DNA of 64,000 bases from Paramacrobiotus metropolitanus (Eukaryota; Tardigrada; Eutardigrada; Parachela; Macrobiotidae), in NCBI RefSeq assembly GCF_019649055.1, contig NW_026570264.1, positions 744,001 to 808,000 of the forward strand. Direction: 5' to 3'. The notes beneath the pieces are model-generated. The model was not told where the DNA came from and made no database searches. It worked only from the letters and a program-made list of their open reading frames with translations. A program made the translations under genes and the position numbers. Positions 62,111 through 64,000 of this stretch are shown here, in pieces. Position 1 is the stretch's first letter. Each line of letters begins with the position of its first letter.

Positions 62111-63412
62111 TATGTTCGGTTTAAATGGGTGTAGTCTGAGTTGAGGTTACATAGGGTGGATACTTCATCATTATTTTTAAATTTTAAGGCTTTTTTAAAA
62201 TCTTGAAGTAATTTTTTCAGTTCATTATGTAACTTAGAATGCAGAGTCGCAGGCTACGTGAGCTGCGGACCTGCGGCGCGAGCGGAGTAGTAAGCTTGCA
62301 AGACGTTTCGCATAACAGCTTCCTATTTCGGAAAAAATTTATTCATTTTAATTATGAACAGCGCCGGCATATACATATACATGTACGAGTTTAGTATTGT
62401 GCATGTGTATGTACGAGTATATTGGCTGCATAAGGGTATTATTATGTGTTACACGGACTCTCGCAGGTGGACGATCTGTACGACTGCAGATGACCGAATT
62501 GTTGCTTTTTTAGCAATATGTTACATTTTAGAAAAAAACGGAGTGCGCATAAGGAAACACAATGAAATTTTTCTGTCAAATTTCTTTAGAGGGGCTCAGG
62601 GGTTCACTAACTGTGGTCCACTGCATGATCCATGGTGTTTGGTTTGACCACTCATACCGCAAATCCACAACAGTACAGCTTCTAACTACATAAGTTCGGT
62701 TTAAACATGTGAAGTGGCACGAAATTCGCATTCGTTACCAAATTCCGCTGCGACGGAGGTAGTTTTATATTGGTACACAGACACAAAAACAACGAAACAG
62801 TGGCACGGAAAAGGTATTTAATTATTGCAAGCATGTTAACCGGTCCAGTTCACGCGCTTTCTGCAGGGTGCGGTGGCCTTCTTGGTTTTGATGCTATGCA
62901 GTAAATTGTATGAAAATTTAGGCTCAGTTGCTACGCCTGTCCATGTTTGCATTTGTTATATTTCAGTTTGTTTCAATCATTTTCTCAGTTTGTTCTATAA
63001 AGTAGTGGGAGGGTGAGCCGCAGGCGACGCCGAGCTGCGGCGCAAGCGAAGCTCGGGCGCGGAGCTGCAAGAATTTCAACGTAACAATCCCGATTTTAAA
63101 AGGGCTACAAGCGGAGAAAGAAACATTACGAAATTTTTATGTCCTTATTCATTTGAAGTGGTTTGATTGCGTTCTGTGGTCAAAGCAGTAGTGGAAAAGG
63201 TAACAAAAACATTATAAACGGACTAGCAGACCCCGCGCAAATTGCGCGGATTAAATTAATGCGATGGACAAATTATAACCCAGTGCAAAAATTAAAACTC
63301 TTACTGCACCTAAGTATAGGACTTAGATTTTATGACCTAACCATAAAGCCGATGTCATACTTCGATATGATGGCCAATATGTCTATCATACGCTGTCATA
63401 AATGTGATTGGC

Positions 63413-63463
63413 ATTCATACTTTTATGCTGCACTTTTTTTATGCTGAACATAAAAGTATGAAT
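63413..63463. other. 15-bp perfect hairpin
   Basis: ATTCATACTTTTATG pairs with CATAAAAGTATGAAT over a 21-base loop. Confidence 0.65.
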
Positions 63464-63527
63464 CGTTTGCATAAAAAATGTTAACATGAGCTCATGACGC
63501 TCGCATGTCAACTATGTTACATAAAAA

Positions 63528-63557
63528 ATGTCGAAATGAACCTGCTCATTTCGACAT
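63528..63557. other. 12-bp perfect hairpin
   Basis: ATGTCGAAATGA pairs with TCATTTCGACAT over a six-base loop. The palindrome CATGAGCTCATG lies nearby at 63485-63496. Confidence 0.65.
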
Positions 63558-63811
63558 ATTAATATGTCAACAAAATGCTCAGTAAAAGCTGTCGCCCCAT
63601 GTAGGTGGCGATATTACTACCACGGGCGGTTAACAGTCTGCTTTTAGCGCACTCGACGTCGAACAAAGCAGTTCCTGTTTTATTATTATTTAATTTACTT
63701 ATTATTATCAATATTATGGTTATCGATTGACGTTTTTCACTTCTGTGGGGCCTCGGAATATCAGATGTACGAATAAAGTTTTTCAGCGTCGAGCCAGTTT
63801 AATTTTTGAAG

Positions 63812-64000
63812 ATGTCTCGTGCTGCTGTTGGTAGTAGTGCTGCAAACAAGCGCACTATTGAGCATAAATTTAATGATCGCGAGAAAGAAACTTTAATCAG
63901 CCTCGTGGAGGATGCGAAATGCTTGTGGGATACCAAGGACCCAAGTTATCTGGAAGCCAACAAGACTCCACAATGGGTGATTATCGCAGGGCTAATTAAC
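63812..64000 (+). CDS. MADF-domain-like protein, 5' part only
   Basis: ATG at 63812 opens 63 codons that run off the window. After MSRAAVGSSAANKR comes EKETLISLVEDAKCLWDTKD, then PSYLEANKTPQWVIIAGLIN. This fits the start of a MADF (Adf-1 type Myb/SANT-like) DNA-binding domain: L..LV....CLWD..D..Y...NK....W..IA. Such domains occur in host transcription factors and in the accessory ORF of PIF/Harbinger transposons. The context does not decide between them. The start is the first ATG and the frame is open. Confidence 0.6.
   Translation, partial: MSRAAVGSSAANKRTIEHKFNDREKETLISLVEDAKCLWDTKDPSYLEANKTPQWVIIAGLIN

Larger units (their letters stand above)
62113..63811. other. Intergenic with hairpin cluster
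   Basis: Two GC-rich tracts (62247-62300 and 63014-63070) share GCAGGC, GAGCTGCGG and GCAAG words, suggesting a dispersed repeat. CCGCGCAAATTGCGCGG (about 63233-63249) is a palindrome. Between 63413 and 63557 there are two further hairpins (listed separately). No gene is recognised. Confidence 0.45.

Overview
The window looks like invertebrate (ecdysozoan) nuclear DNA. It has spliced genes with GT-AG introns, seven-transmembrane receptor genes, a LINE and many small inverted-repeat elements. A tardigrade is my best guess, because the receptor families and the degenerate gene near 27-28 kb resemble large eutardigrade families as I remember them. No database was consulted. Gene models below are my own exon joins, built from splice sites, reading phase and agreement between paralogs.

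Region 1 (0-2 kb): a three-exon rhodopsin-like GPCR on the minus strand. Region 2 (1968-21677): the main discovery, a 19,710-bp terminal-inverted-repeat (TIR) element. It is bounded by a perfect 6-bp target-site duplication (AACGTA). It has identical 160-bp TIRs, then about 485 copies (left) and about 55 copies (right) of a 31-bp satellite in opposite orientations, around a 2.7-kb interior with no recognisable transposase. The TIR tip holds several versions of a 16-bp motif that also forms the core of every satellite unit. The architecture recalls Drosophila Foldback elements. The insertion lies 58 bp upstream of the GPCR start codon.

Region 3 (22-56 kb): a dispersed cluster of seven gustatory-receptor-like genes or pseudogenes. 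Four-exon genes end in GW(V/I)F: 22342-24914 minus, 42880-44791 plus (nonsense-mutated), 52599-55715 plus. Three-exon genes end in a basic residue plus -LL or -SL: 30846-33138 plus, 33637-35086 plus, 48113-49738 minus; a decayed copy lies at 45955-47555 minus. The intact members have seven hydrophobic segments, phase-0 introns flanking the last cytoplasmic loop, and N-glycosylation sequons in the C-terminal tail. This suggests the inverted topology of insect gustatory and odorant receptors. Between and inside these genes lie a degenerate gene of unknown function (26.7-28.5 kb), several MITE-like elements, foldback repeats and minisatellites.

Region 4 (57-62 kb): a nearly complete two-ORF LINE (APE endonuclease plus reverse transcriptase) with a possible -1 frameshift signal, followed by a G-rich MITE. 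Region 5 (62-64 kb): intergenic DNA with strong hairpins, then the first 63 codons of a MADF-domain-like gene that runs off the window.
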